DNA of 64,000 nucleotides, taken from assembly GCA_034769895.1 (NCBI GenBank), contig CM068367.1, positions 690,050,268 to 690,114,267 on the forward strand, in the 5' to 3' direction. Shown piece by piece: positions 12,294-24,935 of this stretch. A program made the position numbers and the translations under genes. The notes under the pieces were generated by a model. That model did no database searches. It was not told where the DNA came from and saw only the letters and a program-made list of their open reading frames with translations. Within the stretch, counting starts at the first letter, position 1. Every line of letters begins with the position of its first letter. Source of the stretch: Magicicada septendecula. Lineage: Eukaryota; Arthropoda; Insecta; Hemiptera; Cicadidae.

Positions 12294-13675
12294 AATATTT
12301 GAAGTGCTGGAGTGTCGGCGAGGTTATAGCGGAATCACTGCATAGGGGTAAACAATTAATTGCTTTAAACATACTTTTAAAAAATCATGTTATTGGCTGT
12401 TATATTTGAAAACTATTCTGTACGTTCTACTAGACTCGCCACGTCAATATCGAGTGGATAATCTAACTTTTAACTGAAAGAAGTAATCCTTTTCGGTTTT
12501 CAGGTAGTACAGTAACTGCTGCAGTTCTAAAACTGTAGCACATTTTAAAGTATGATATGTAAAGTATTTATAGTGTTTTACGTTGTTATTTAAAAATTAA
12601 TTGGACTCGTGTTGCTTTTTTCGAATTTCGTAAATCCGATTGAATTTATATAACCGAGAATATTAATAACAAAAATTAGACGTATAAATTATTAAAGTAA
12701 ATGAACAAATAACATTATGAAAATTAATGACAGTGAACAACGATTAAGAACAATTAAGAATAATGAAAATAAATAATTATTTTCACACAAATCTTGCCGA
12801 CTTTAGACTTTAACAATGGATATACGAAGAGTGCGGACAGTGGTACAGTCTGATACCTGAAGAGGGTAGACTGCGATTTCACAAACATTTGACTTGCGAA
12901 GTCTGCGGACACTACCTCGGACTATGGGGGGAGGGTCCAGTATAGAGTTTGAATATTTTTCGTTTAGTCCATATCAGATACAATGTACTGAAACACCTTT
13001 ACGTTTGTGCAAATTGATTCCCATCACACTTTTCAGGCTTTGGACTAGCACAATGACAGTAAGACTGACAATCATTTTTGCGTGTTTAAAATCATCTTTG
13101 GATGTCTTCTTTTTTGTTCCATTTTGTATTTATTGTTTTTTAATACTTTTAATCTTTTAATTTTTTTATCTGTTAGATTTTTAACTTTACGTATGTATAA
13201 CACATAGGCCCACATAAATTCAACATCGAGCTACTGCAGTTTTTGAATTTAAGAAATGTGTTTTAAGCATAATTTGATATCGCCTGTACAGTTCTCCTTA
13301 ATTTTGAACAGTTCTTTCTTCATCTCGTTCATCTTCACGTACTTTCGTTTCCTCTTCTTTCCTTCCGTGCTTAATTCCATTCTCATATGCATATTGTCGG
13401 TGACCTCCGCTTCCTTTTTAAATGCTGTATGACATCTGACATCGTATCATCTATCATCTAACTTTCCCACAGTGCTTGTCAAACTCTGCCTCCAATAAAA
13501 AAAACTAAAAGTATAAAATAATAGGAATAAAATAGAAATAGAAATAAACATAAGTAAATTAATACAATATAAATAAAAATATGAAATAATAATAAAAATT
13601 ATAAAATTCAAATTCGAACGCCCATCAAAACGTCAGACTGTGAAAATAACACAACTACCTAACACAACTGGTCTT
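12294..13675. other. Non-coding, AT-rich
   Basis: No feature could be supported. The plus-strand open frame near 12894-13160 has low-complexity Phe/Leu-rich content and looks like chance. Confidence 0.5.
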
Positions 13676-13806
13676 TCTCTCGGTCCCTCTCTCTCTATGT
13701 CTCTCTCACTCTTTAACTTTTTCTCTTTCTCCCTCCCTCCCTCTCTCTCCCTCTTACTCTTACTCTCTCTGTCTCTGTCTCTCTGTCTTTCTCTCTCTCT
13801 CTCTGA
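13676..13806. repeat. Polypyrimidine (CT-rich) simple repeat
   Basis: About 130 bp of TCTCTC/CCCTCC-type sequence. Its only open frame is a serine/leucine repeat artefact. Confidence 0.9.
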
Positions 13807-15551
13807 AGTTTTAATTCGAAATTAAATATTTTATTGTAATCAAGAAATAACTAGTAAACAAACGCAGCAAAGAGGTAAACAATGTTGGAAAAAGAATTGC
13901 TAATTAAATTTACAGTTTGCAAAGTCCTGTGATCGTAGAGACTATTTGTTAGAGAACTATTTTGCTGTCGTAATACCAAACGCAAATGACAAAATGATGA
14001 ACAACTATTTATTTACAAGCAGAGAGTTACATTGTCCAGACGTATAATGACATCATCCTGTGGCAATGGCGTTCGCCATGTGTCGAGTCTCTTGTCTTTT
14101 CAGTTTCAATGTCTTCTGTCCTACTGTACGTTAACTGGTATCTTATATGAGAAGATATACAAGATAGTTTAGAAGTTGATAGCGATATGCAGACCGTCGT
14201 GATCGCCTGTATGCTTTCTTTGATATTTATAAACAAATACATTTTTGTCAAGAGAATTATGGCCCACTCTGCATTAGCAACAACATCCATTTGCACTTTA
14301 TTTTAATGATTATTCGAAGTGTTCTTTAATAATTTTTATTTCGTTCTTTACGATATTTGATTTTTCCAAGTAGTTATATATTTTTGTTCTCAAAATCACG
14401 TTCCTCAAAAACACGCTGTAGCTGCCATCGCACATTTACTGAAACTATTCAAACATACTGTAACCTTACACCTGCTTATAACGTTTCTTGGATAACGTCT
14501 CTCTGTGTAGTAGAATAATCATAGATATACCTTTCATTCAATTTAATATCGAACATAACCAAATAAGGACAACACCTAGTGTAATTGGAGGTTTACAAGA
14601 AAACACAAAAACACAATAAGCCATCCATCTATCCATTGCGAATCTTCTGATGTTACTGCTGTATCTCACAACCTACACACCAGAGACTTCTGTTGTTCAA
14701 ATCACCACGTTACAACTCTCTTTTCTCCATCTCATCGAATTTGTCCCCGTTCCATGATCTCTTGTGTTTAAAACACACAATAAGAGCGATAATTGAGTCA
14801 CTAACAGAATAATTAATTAAGTGAGGGATAACTAACTCAATAATAAGAACAATAATTGATGTTTCGTTCCTTCAGTCACAGCAGTCTGACACCTCGTGGC
14901 TGCCACCAAGGTACACATAGTCGAGTTATATTGATATTACATAGGCCTAGTCATATGTTGTTACATGCATATTTTATAACAACGGTACATCTCTAGCAGC
15001 ATAGTTTACGTCATATCATTATCATTATCATTATCACTGTTGTCCCTTTTCTTTCTTGGTTGTTTTTCTTTGTTCCTTGTATCTTCCGTCATTGTTTTAT
15101 GTATTCCATTTTGTCAGTTCTTCCTGGTCCGTTTTCGTCTCTGTAGTTATATCCACCCTTACATTGTTAGTGGTACGTTCCTTCTGTGTGCTATAAAGGA
15201 ACTATGGCTGTATGTCTATGGCAGTAACTAATGGGACCAGCATAAATTACTTTACTTTCTGCCAAATTATTTTTGATGTTTTTGTTTTTGTATCCTTGTT
15301 GTATGTTTAGTGTTTTATACATTTTTGTAATTCCTGGTTTTTGTTCAATAAACTTATAATTAATATATTTCGTATTTCATTTGTACTCACTGATACGTTT
15401 TTATAGTGATTTTTATTGTGGGGGGGGGTAGAGTATAGGGGCGCCAACTAAGGTTTCTGCACGTAGGCGCCGAACACTACTGGCGCGCCTTTGTCTCTGC
15501 CTACCATCCTATTTTTTTTATTTGGTAAAGACTAACAGGAAAGCAATCAGC
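13807..15551. other. Non-coding
   Basis: No gene was recognised. A TATAAAGG at about 15191 and an AATAAA at about 15346 frame 160 bp that could be a fragment of an LTR or 3' UTR, and a G-run with GGCGCC words follows at 15420-15475. A TAGGCCTA octamer lies at 14942. Confidence 0.4.
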
Positions 15552-15800
15552 ACCAGTGGTGTAACCAGTGGGATCTTCTATGTAAAATCTGCAGGCAATC
15601 AGTATCAGCTCGATACCGGCGTAATGTAACATATACGGGTGGGCTTTAATTCACGTATTTTCTACTGCCAGCAGTCTCTTGGCGCTTATCATGACTAACC
15701 CGCCACCATAAAAAAATCTTGTTCTTTAACCCCCACCCTACCCTCCCTTGAAAATCATTGTAAAAACCCTCCTCCCATATAAAATTCCTGGCTACGCATA
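15552..15800. mobile_element. Probable hAT-type MITE, right end damaged
   Basis: The left end reads CAGTGGTGTAACCAGTGGGA. The reverse complement of the right side reads GCGTAGCCAGGAATTTTATA, so the two ends match imperfectly as an inverted pair of the CAGTGGCGTAGCCAG kind known from hAT elements. The outermost bases of the right end and a clear 8-bp target duplication are missing. There is no transposase inside. Confidence 0.4.
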
Positions 15801-16434
15801 ATTTAGCACCCATGTAGGCCTACCTAAACTGCGGAAGGTATGAATACACAATACTCAGAACTTTTATAAAAATATTAAAATTTTTGCGTAAAATGTTTCA
15901 TACTACAATAAGACATTTTTTGTATGGGAAATGTGGAAATGCCTAGCCAAAAAAGATTAATCCATATTTTATAACAACGGTAGCAGCATGTCTAGAGATT
16001 TGTCTACCAGTACTCTTCAAAATTTGTATAATTTGTACGGCCAGCGTTATCTTATCTTAAACTGTTTTAGTTCTTCGACAGAATCAAACTTATTTACACT
16101 TTTTATTACCCTGTGGCCTCAAACTTTTTTCGAAACGTTGTCTAAATCTCCAAATAGGCTATAGATTGCACGTATATGTAGGTATAGGCCTACTCATAAT
16201 GACAGATGTACTCACTATGTAAACTCTTAAATGTACACATGAATGAGAACTAAATGCACGCAAATTCAAAGGAATAATATTGAGTGGGAGATTGTCACTC
16301 GCTTATCCAGATTAGGGCCCATCTGAGAGAATGATTCTTCAGTCCGCTAACGTTCAGTAGCATTTTATTACACTCAGAAATTACGTATATTATTACTGTG
16401 TACTACAGTATTCATAGCGGTTGAGCGGTTAGCT

Positions 16435-16838
16435 CAGGGGCGATAACAGGGGGGGTCAAAGGGGACCCCGAGCTCCATTTTTTTTGTGTAAAACAATTTT
16501 TAAGAATAAATAATTTAACTTTGGTTATGATTTAGAAAAATAACAAAATATTTCTAATTATCCGCAGCAGGACCGATATTAAATATGAACCTTTCTCAAT
16601 TTAAAAAATGAATTTCTTTTATTAAATTTTCAATGTTTGTTGATACAAAGTAAACATGATCTAGAGTTTCAATTTTAGTTTTCTATGTTCCTTAGTCACC
16701 CTCTATGTGTGTAATATTTAAACGTGATTGTGATGGTGGTGTGTTGTGAGGGTGTCTGGGTGGGGGGTCGGGGTGGAAACAAGGGGAGCCCCGTGGGTTT
16801 ATCTGTACCGGGCCCCACGATTTCTGTTACCGCCCCTG
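16435..16838. mobile_element. hAT-type MITE with 8-bp target duplication
   Basis: The 404-bp element has terminal inverted repeats CAGGGGCGATAACAG and CAGGGGCGGTAACAG (14 of 15 match). It is flanked on both sides by GGTTAGCT (16427-16434 and 16839-16846). An 8-bp duplication and CAG-G ends are hallmarks of hAT transposons. The inside is AT-rich with G-runs and no transposase, so it would be non-autonomous. Confidence 0.85.
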
Positions 16839-19800
16839 GGTTAGCTATACTTATGCACATGAATCTGTAGAAAACGATGTAAACATTCCCCAAGGAAAGC
16901 GTACAGATTTTGAGCGACACGTATGAGGAAGTGCGTACCGACTCGCTCAGTGTCATTACGTAGCAATGAACTATTGCGCAGCGTATTAATCACTCACTGG
17001 ACGACCTTGAATTTGCCCATTCTCTCGCAGACAGCTTCCAGTTCTCGTCTGACCCGACTCTGCATGAATTTCGTTTTATATCTTCTTTTCTTTTTTTTTC
17101 TTTTTTTTAACTATAATGAACTTGATCTGCTAAGTACGAATTGTCGATTCGCTCCGCGCGCAAAAGGACGGGAGTGTGACACCAACAGTTATCTAGTTAG
17201 CGCTAGCTATGTTACATTGTACAAGAGTAAGAAGATATATTATAATGGTCAGACACAAAACGCAAAAACAAAATTTGCGAGGTATTAAATTTAAAATATA
17301 TTTTTTTTCAGAACCACACCGAGTCACACGTCAGCGAATCACTTTTAAACCAAACCATATAAAATTTCATACCGGTATATAGTTTCAAACCCTTACAGAG
17401 TTACAAACTAAGTTAAAATGGCCAGCAAGCATATCGTTTGTGCCCTACAACTTAGAGTAGGAAATATATTTTGGTTACCTTAGGTTTAATTAATCAAATT
17501 GTGTTAAACAGGGACGATAATAAAGATAAGTCTTTCAGTTTGTACTTGTGTTGTCGATCGTACATTTCACGACCGGGAGCCCCACACGCTTGAAAATAAT
17601 TTAGAGTTCAGCAAATACGAGTATTAATTAAATAATCTTCTGATCGCTTCTAATTCATTTACCGTTTTGTCCGCTGGGGTTATTTTTATTGCGCCAATGC
17701 TACCGCTCAATTTTTTTATTGAGTTTTGCGCGCTAATAATTTTTTGTTTATAATATTTTCTGTAATTGATTGTTTTTAACACGAAAGCTCTAACACATTT
17801 ATTGAAGAAACCAAATACTAGAATTATTTGTTTAATATTTATAAAAATGTTATTATTATTTCCTAAAACTATTGTAAAAATTAATCTCCATAGTGAATTA
17901 ATCCACATTCGAATGTCATAGAATTGTTAAAATTTGCAAGCTGCCTTGGTGACTTGCTAGAATGCTTGAAACCTCTGATCGTAGTAATAAAAGTGGGCGT
18001 GTAGCAAAAGTTATAAATGTAGGCCTACGTATTTGATTATTATAATTGTTTGTGTCAAATTGTGTGTGTATAGTCCTACGTGTGGGGAGGAGGATTCTAG
18101 CATAACATCTAATAGCGAGGATAATATACAGTACGTAGACTACGTACGTCTACACGCGAATATGACTGTGTTAAGGGTCTACATATAGGCCTACATGCGA
18201 ATATGAAGATAGCTTACATACCTACATATGAATAATATACCACACACACATGGTGTAAGAAGAGATAAAAATTTATAGTAGTCTACAGATGACTGGGCTA
18301 ATGGAGTGAAACTGTTGGTTAATATAGTAACAAACGAGGACCTACAGAGACAAATATTATAAATCAAATGAAATCAGAATGGATTACCTTTGGAAAGATG
18401 AGAAGTATTATGAATAAACAAATACCTACTTTGCTTAAAAATAAAAGTTTTCAACCATTGTTACTTCATGCGATAATTTATAAACCAGTAACGTAAACAA
18501 TGAAGACGATAATGATACAGAAAACTTCAAAATAAACAAAGCAGAGTGTAGTGTGGAAAGAAATATGCTAGGAAACGCAAGGAATGATAAAAAATATTTT
18601 GGAGGTCCAGAAAAAAAGACGACGGCACTTTGCAACATGAAGAAATTACCTGGTTAATGTGAGCTACTAGTAAGCCCTAATTACAGTATTATAGAGAACT
18701 ACATAAGAATTGCTCACGAGATTACATACAAATATATTTACATTTAATGTGTGTATATGAATATATATTTTCTACATACACTTTTTTATAATTTTATACC
18801 GTCTGAAAGTAGCTTATGCTGATATAAACGAGAACAGAAGACCAAGAGATAATCCCATCACTTTTTCGCAAGTTCGAAACTGCGAACACATCACGTAAAT
18901 TAGACGCCTTAAGCCACTCAGCAATGTGTGCGCGCGCGCGAGCGAGAAACAGACAGATGGCAAACATAGTAATTCAAAAGCGATGCCGTGATGTTTAGCG
19001 AGTCCGTAGGTATTCGGTCGGTGGCGACGCGCAGTCGCGACTGATGTCTCGTGTTTTTGGTTCTCGACGAAGTCTTTTCATTTACGAAAGGCATTGTGTT
19101 TTCCTGTTTAATTAAATTTGTTACATAACCCGGAAACATTGACATTCGTTGTGCGTATTTCGCCGGCTGTTATATAAGGAAAAATCCATAAAACCGTCAT
19201 GTACAAATCACGTCAGTACGTACCTAATGAAGTGGGCATACTGTACCTGTCACACGTTTAAACAATGTCACGTACCTCTTCTCCACCCATAACTCGCTTA
19301 CCGACGTATGAATGGCTATCCAATAAAACAGGTATTTATAATATAATGAAAGTTTCTTACGTTTTTCTATTACAGAACACGCTCTACGGTTGCTGTTAAA
19401 GAACATGTCGGTTCACTGCACAAATTAAAGTTCTGATGAAGATATGCGCACAAGGAGCGTGTGGAACGAGTAGGGATCAAATGGAAAAAATAATTGATTT
19501 GCATAATGCGATAAATATAAACAGCTAATACATTGTAGGTACACGTGTGTGCGAGTTATAAATCACTGTATCGCACACACATTTCCCTACACGCAAGGTG
19601 TGTTGACGCTCCGCAAACATTGCATGTCCTGTATGATGTATGTTTGGAGGTTTTTTTCTGTTTCATATTGCTATAAACATACCCGCCGTGAGGACGGCTG
19701 CAAACCCGCAGGTCGAGGCTTAGTCTGTTGTACACCTCCTCACGACACGCCCAAACGACGGTGTTAGTGTTGAAAGGACGAGTATATTTTCTAGAAATTA

Positions 19801-21115
19801 TGAGAATTTATTTGTTTGTGGCTTTTATTACATTTTTCACTTAAATGCCTGTTACGAAAATTAGAATTTATAACAAACATTCAGAGTTACGTTCCTCTTT
19901 GGAACAGTAGGCCTATATAAGCTACGCGTATGTTGTCATTTGAAGAGAACGTACTAAACAAACATGTTTAATAAAAATTTCGAACAACGCCACGACAAAA
20001 ATGGCAGTAGTTCCATCGTTTATTAACGGATGTAGAAGGTAAAAAACGTGCGTTTATAATTGAGTGAGTTAACATAAATTTACATGTCTATAGGTAAATC
20101 AACTTACATGACAATCTCAGATCATACTAAAAAGGACAGTTTTTTTAATCCACGAAATATTATATCCTTGCCAAGCTAAACACGGCTTCAAATTATGTGA
20201 TTAATTTGTCATGTTGGGATTATTTCATGTTTTATTAATACCTGGATCATAGGTTAAAGTACAGATTATGGTTTTTCTTCAGTGAGTGGAGGGAGTAACA
20301 TTTTCAAAGGCTTTTTATTATGATGAAATGTGAGGTTTATGCGCCTGCTTATATTACTTACACACACACTGCATCCAGAACTATTTCTCCAGTTCGCTCT
20401 TGTCTTGGTCTTACCGACGTGAACTCCATCTGTTTTTCTGACACTTGCATTATATTCGTCTTTGTAAAAGTAATTTGGCCATACTTAGGTCATCTTTGAG
20501 TTTGATTTGGGTCACCAAAAAAGTGTACTTTGCTAGTTTAGTAGATTGTTAGCAGTCTTTCGATTAAAAGTTAATGAAGAAAGGAAAAAAGTCGTTTGAT
20601 TTTCACACTAGTACTGTGATTTGGAAAATAGGATTAAACAGGCCACTACAGACTTTAAATAATGCGGTATACATTGTTTCGTGTAGTTTAGGTTAAGAGC
20701 CAAACGGCAATACATTTACGCAAACCGCATTTATTCGTGTAAACGCTTTAACGCATCATCAACATAAACAGAAGATTGGTTAACAAATTGTGTAGAATTT
20801 CATATTTTTATCTCTGCGGTCGTCTTACAATTAAACTTCACTTTCGGAGAACAATGTCAAAAAGTCGTCCCTTTTTACGAGAAGGCGAATAATAATGAAG
20901 AATAGTAACGAAAATAGTATTGAATAATAGTGAGAAGAAGAAAAATAAAGAAGGATAATAAGATTAAAACATATTTTACTAAAAATTATTTTTGTTTTAA
21001 CAAGTATAAACGCTGCTTGCGACGACGTTTTTACTTTTTCTACGTTTTTTTCGAATAGAGATTTAAGATAAATGCACACTTTATCCTTCGAGTATCAAGC
21101 AATATCCACTATATT
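16839..21115. other. Non-coding
   Basis: No protein family was recognised in either strand. Open frames at about 16923-17288 and 17624-17908 lack motifs and have AT-driven composition. Four exact TAGGCCTA octamers lie in or near this stretch (16185, 18020, 18186, 19908). Confidence 0.4.
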
Positions 21116-21240
21116 GATATTACTATTACTACTACTACTACTTCTACTGCTGCTGCTGCTGCTACTACTACTACTACTACTACTACTACTAGTACTACTA
21201 CTACTGCTACTACTACTACTGCTGCTGCTGCTACTGCTAT

Positions 21241-21286
<46 letters not shown>

Positions 21287-21349
21287 GCTACTGTTTCTAC
21301 TACTGCTGCTGCTGCTGCTACTACTACAACTACTACTACAACAACAACA

Positions 21350-21385
<36 letters not shown>

Positions 21386-21398
21386 GCTGCTGCTGCTG
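21116..21398. repeat. Long ACT/GCT trinucleotide tract
   Basis: About 280 bp of nearly pure ACT repeats interspersed with blocks of GCT and some ACA. The long leucine and valine frames across it on both strands are artefacts of the repeat. Confidence 0.97.
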
Positions 21399-24253
21399 GG
21401 ACGGTCGTTTTCAGAAAAGAATTCAAAACTACGGATCCACGTTCTTTCATGTAGGCCTATATACTTTTTCAGGGTTTTTTTTTGTTTTGTTTTTGATGCG
21501 GTTTGACAGTTCGCATCAAAAGTACTTTTAAATCTGACGACTGAACAAAATGCACTTCATGTTTAAAGTGAATAAATTAAAACTTGAACTTCAAATCCAG
21601 ATGTACGAAATTGCAATAGAAACTGAATGGAAGTGCTCCCAATACACAGTGGATGCAGTACGAAAATATAATTTTATTTTTACCTCGACCGCAACATCTG
21701 CCAGATAAACAATTCTAGCTGACCCTGGCGAGACACGTGTATTACTCTGTGATACCAACTGCTTCACAGTTATAATTCACTCTTATCTGGACGTCCATCA
21801 GTTTCCACAACTAGGTTTAAGTACGTCCCACTTGTTCGTGCTCAGCCTTTTAACAAAAGCGTACCTTAGTTTCGATAATCATCTCCAACGTCCGTCGTCC
21901 ATCTCTGACGGCTCTTGAGATAATTATTAAATTTTTACATGCTTCGTACCTACTTTTGGAGGTTTTGGGCGTAAATTCGGTGGCAGGAAAACTAAGGCGA
22001 CGAGACAATTCACGGGGCGGCTCAACAGATGTCGTTTGGTGGTTCCGCCCGACAGATGCTTAGCGGTCTCTTTCCAAAAAATTTACCTTTTATGTAATCA
22101 AATAAACTCGGTTATTTGTAACCAAGCGATCTACGGTTTGTATTCATCTTTATTATTCAAAGTAGCCGCTCGTGCTCATTGTCTTCCCAACACATTTATG
22201 AATGAAATATTATGGAAAATAAGGTGACACTTATAGAATCAACTCACGTGTCTGTCATACATGTTATTACATGCGTCTGAAGCTTATTGTTTCCACGTCT
22301 CTTTGAGGTGTAACGTTTCCAACTACGGGTTAACAGCGACCGCATAAGAAATTGTTAGCTACTCTTGAAACCCAAATTGCTGTGCACGACTTCCTCAACG
22401 TTTTCAGCAGTAACACAGTTCAAATAATATATTCACATAGGTAGATGCGAGATTTTACAATTGCTTGATCAATCTTGCTGCTGCAACATAGGTAGTGTCT
22501 TATAGAAGACTGTCGTGGGTATAGAAGGTTGTGAACGTAGATCAACGTAGTGTAGGTAGCGTTAATATTAATGCCTATTGTATTTTTCGGCATACTTTAA
22601 TTTTCTAGCGTCGTTCATCTTTTGTATATTTTCAACGTTCTCGTTCTTAACGGTCTGATTATGGGATTGGAAAGAAGTTCATACCTTTTTCCAACAGCCC
22701 TAATTCCATATTAGGGAATGTTTTATGAATAAATCTGACATTAGAATGCTTAGGTGGACCATGCATGAGATGGAGTATGGGGGCAGGTATAAGGAAGGAC
22801 TAAACCGAACATGGAAGAATAAAAAGATGAAGTAGAAGATAAATAGATAACTGCTGATGTTCATAATGTTGATTTTTATGATGGAGAAAATAATATGGAT
22901 TGTAAATAATATATCATGATCTGACACTTGACACAGGCCTAAATAAGGAATTTATGATGTTCCCTAAGGATGTACATAATACATACAGTAGCCAAGGGGG
23001 TGACTGCGAGTACAACACATTTGGATAGGTTGCCAATGGAGCCTTGCAAGTAACATCTGTAGCCAGGCGGTACCAGTTCGCTAGTGCTTGCACGTAACAT
23101 ACACAATAGATTGTAATTGGCTTATCTCCTACTACTACAATTCCAACAGTTCTTCCCTGTTTATCATCAGTCACCTGCCACTATTGAAAAATCCTGCTCT
23201 AGAACCCCCCCCCCCAGACAAATCTTGATCATCTTGATCAACAAACCCCAATTGACAAAACCAGCTACACCATTGAATCAAACAACTTTGTTCTTCCTTT
23301 CCCTGGTAGGTCCTTACATGACACTCCTCCATGTTTTCTGGTTCTGTGTCCGCCTCTTAGTGTTGTGTCCTCTTCCAATCTTAATTGAATCCGCCCTCAA
23401 ATTCCCCTTTAGCAGAAAGTGTTGTCTCCTGTTTCTTGCATCTCGAAATATGTCTTTCCTTTACTAATCTTTTGCCATTACCTTCTTATTCCTCACTTTA
23501 TCCCTTCACCTCACCACCACCATTGTCCATTATATCCACGTCTTCAATGCCTCCACCTCCCTCCTCCTCAGTGCTCATATCTTTGCACAGTACACCTTAT
23601 AAAATACTTAGCCAACTGCTTCCTTAACTCCTTATCAGTGATCCACACTATAACCTCCACCTCATATAAGAGCCTTCCTTCACAGGTGTAGTACCTTATA
23701 TTCCATATAACAATGCTGGCATAAAAGCGTATTTCATGAGTTAAAGTACATGTATTTATCTATCTCATAATCACTATAAAGCTTGTGTTCCATCTAATAT
23801 GAAAACCTATGGGACTATTATTATAGTATTAGATCTCAGCAGTATGTACTTTTGTACTTTATATCCCTGTAACTGTATAGAGTTAACTGTATAGATTATT
23901 TTATAATTAGATTATATATACTGTATTTTTAGTTTATATTCAGCACTACAAATGTTGGATGAGTGAATTTCACTTGTCCTAATGACAAAAAGGTCATCAG
24001 TGTAATGACATATTTGATACTTTATATATCTGAATTGCATGACATCCATTATTCCTGTGTCATTCTACTATGCCATAAGAGAAAATACACCATCGCTTGT
24101 TTAATCTGAACTAAATTAAACATTAACTAGTATGCTGCACATATGCAATAATTCTGAAACATTCTGACAAAATAGCTCTGAAACAACACTAGTAACAAGA
24201 TCTTTGCTCAAGACCAAAAATGTTTAGTAGTCTTAGGATCCAGACGTAATAAT
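21399..24253. other. Non-coding
   Basis: Nothing could be assigned. The C-rich plus-strand stretch at 23200-23690 gives three overlapping frames without motifs; its minus strand reads like a heavily broken coding sequence that was not identified. Confidence 0.4.
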
Positions 24254-24935
24254 TCACAAATCAGTACAGTAATATAAATAGAAGCAAGTGGACATCAGTC
24301 GTGACCACCGATGGTTGAATCCAACATTTATTCTGCGATCTGGAGTAATATATCCCATCAAGTGCCTGAGAAATCTCATTTCGGCTGCTTGAATACAACT
24401 GGCCTGTGACTTCATTAAAGTCCAATTCTCAGACCCATAGAGAAATGTGGGGAGTTCCATCACCTAGTAGAACTTCAGGCATGTTTCTTTACTCATTGAC
24501 TTTAGAGTTCTCCTGATGGCCCCGTACAGATGGTTGAATTTATGTAGCTTCTTCACCATGTCATTGTTTGTAATGTAAGACACATCATAGCTCAGATATT
24601 CAAAATTATTGACCTGGTCCAGAACAGTATCATCTACAACAATGTTTGCTCAATTGAATCAGTTTCATAAAAGCCACCACCTTGTTCTTCAGAGTGGAGA
24701 TCTGTAATCCAAAATCCTTGCAGATTCTACTCAGTAAGTACAGCCATCTGCAAACCATTAACCAAGTTCGACGGGATAGCCTCATCGACATCAGCAAACA
24801 TCAATGTGTCAACTGCATAGTTACCAATCATAACAAGCTCAGAAAGGTTTATCTGCCAATTGTAATACATAAATTAAAAAGAGAAAGCGACAATGAGCTC
24901 CTTGTCATACTCCACAATTGATCAGGCCCACACTA
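24254..24935 (-). pseudogene. LINE ORF2 C-terminal relic
   Basis: On the minus strand the 24254-24463 frame contains LYGSENWTLMKSQ followed by IQAAEMRFLRHLMGY, a signature found after the RT catalytic region in many non-LTR retrotransposons. Upstream on the same strand, in other frames, lie RICKDFGLQIST and an FEYLS-like segment, typical of the region just after the catalytic aspartates. Multiple stops and frame changes show the copy is dead. The catalytic ADD box is not seen. The clade cannot be fixed by eye. Confidence 0.7.

Noticed and set aside
16923-17288. 121-codon plus-strand frame
   Set aside because: Contains a poly-Phe run from a T tract, no domain and no splice or start context.
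21072-21506. Long poly-leucine and poly-valine open frames
   Set aside because: Artefact of the ACT/GCT trinucleotide tract on both strands.
23190-23690. Three overlapping plus-strand frames and a coding-like minus strand
   Set aside because: No motif could be identified in any frame; too broken to call.
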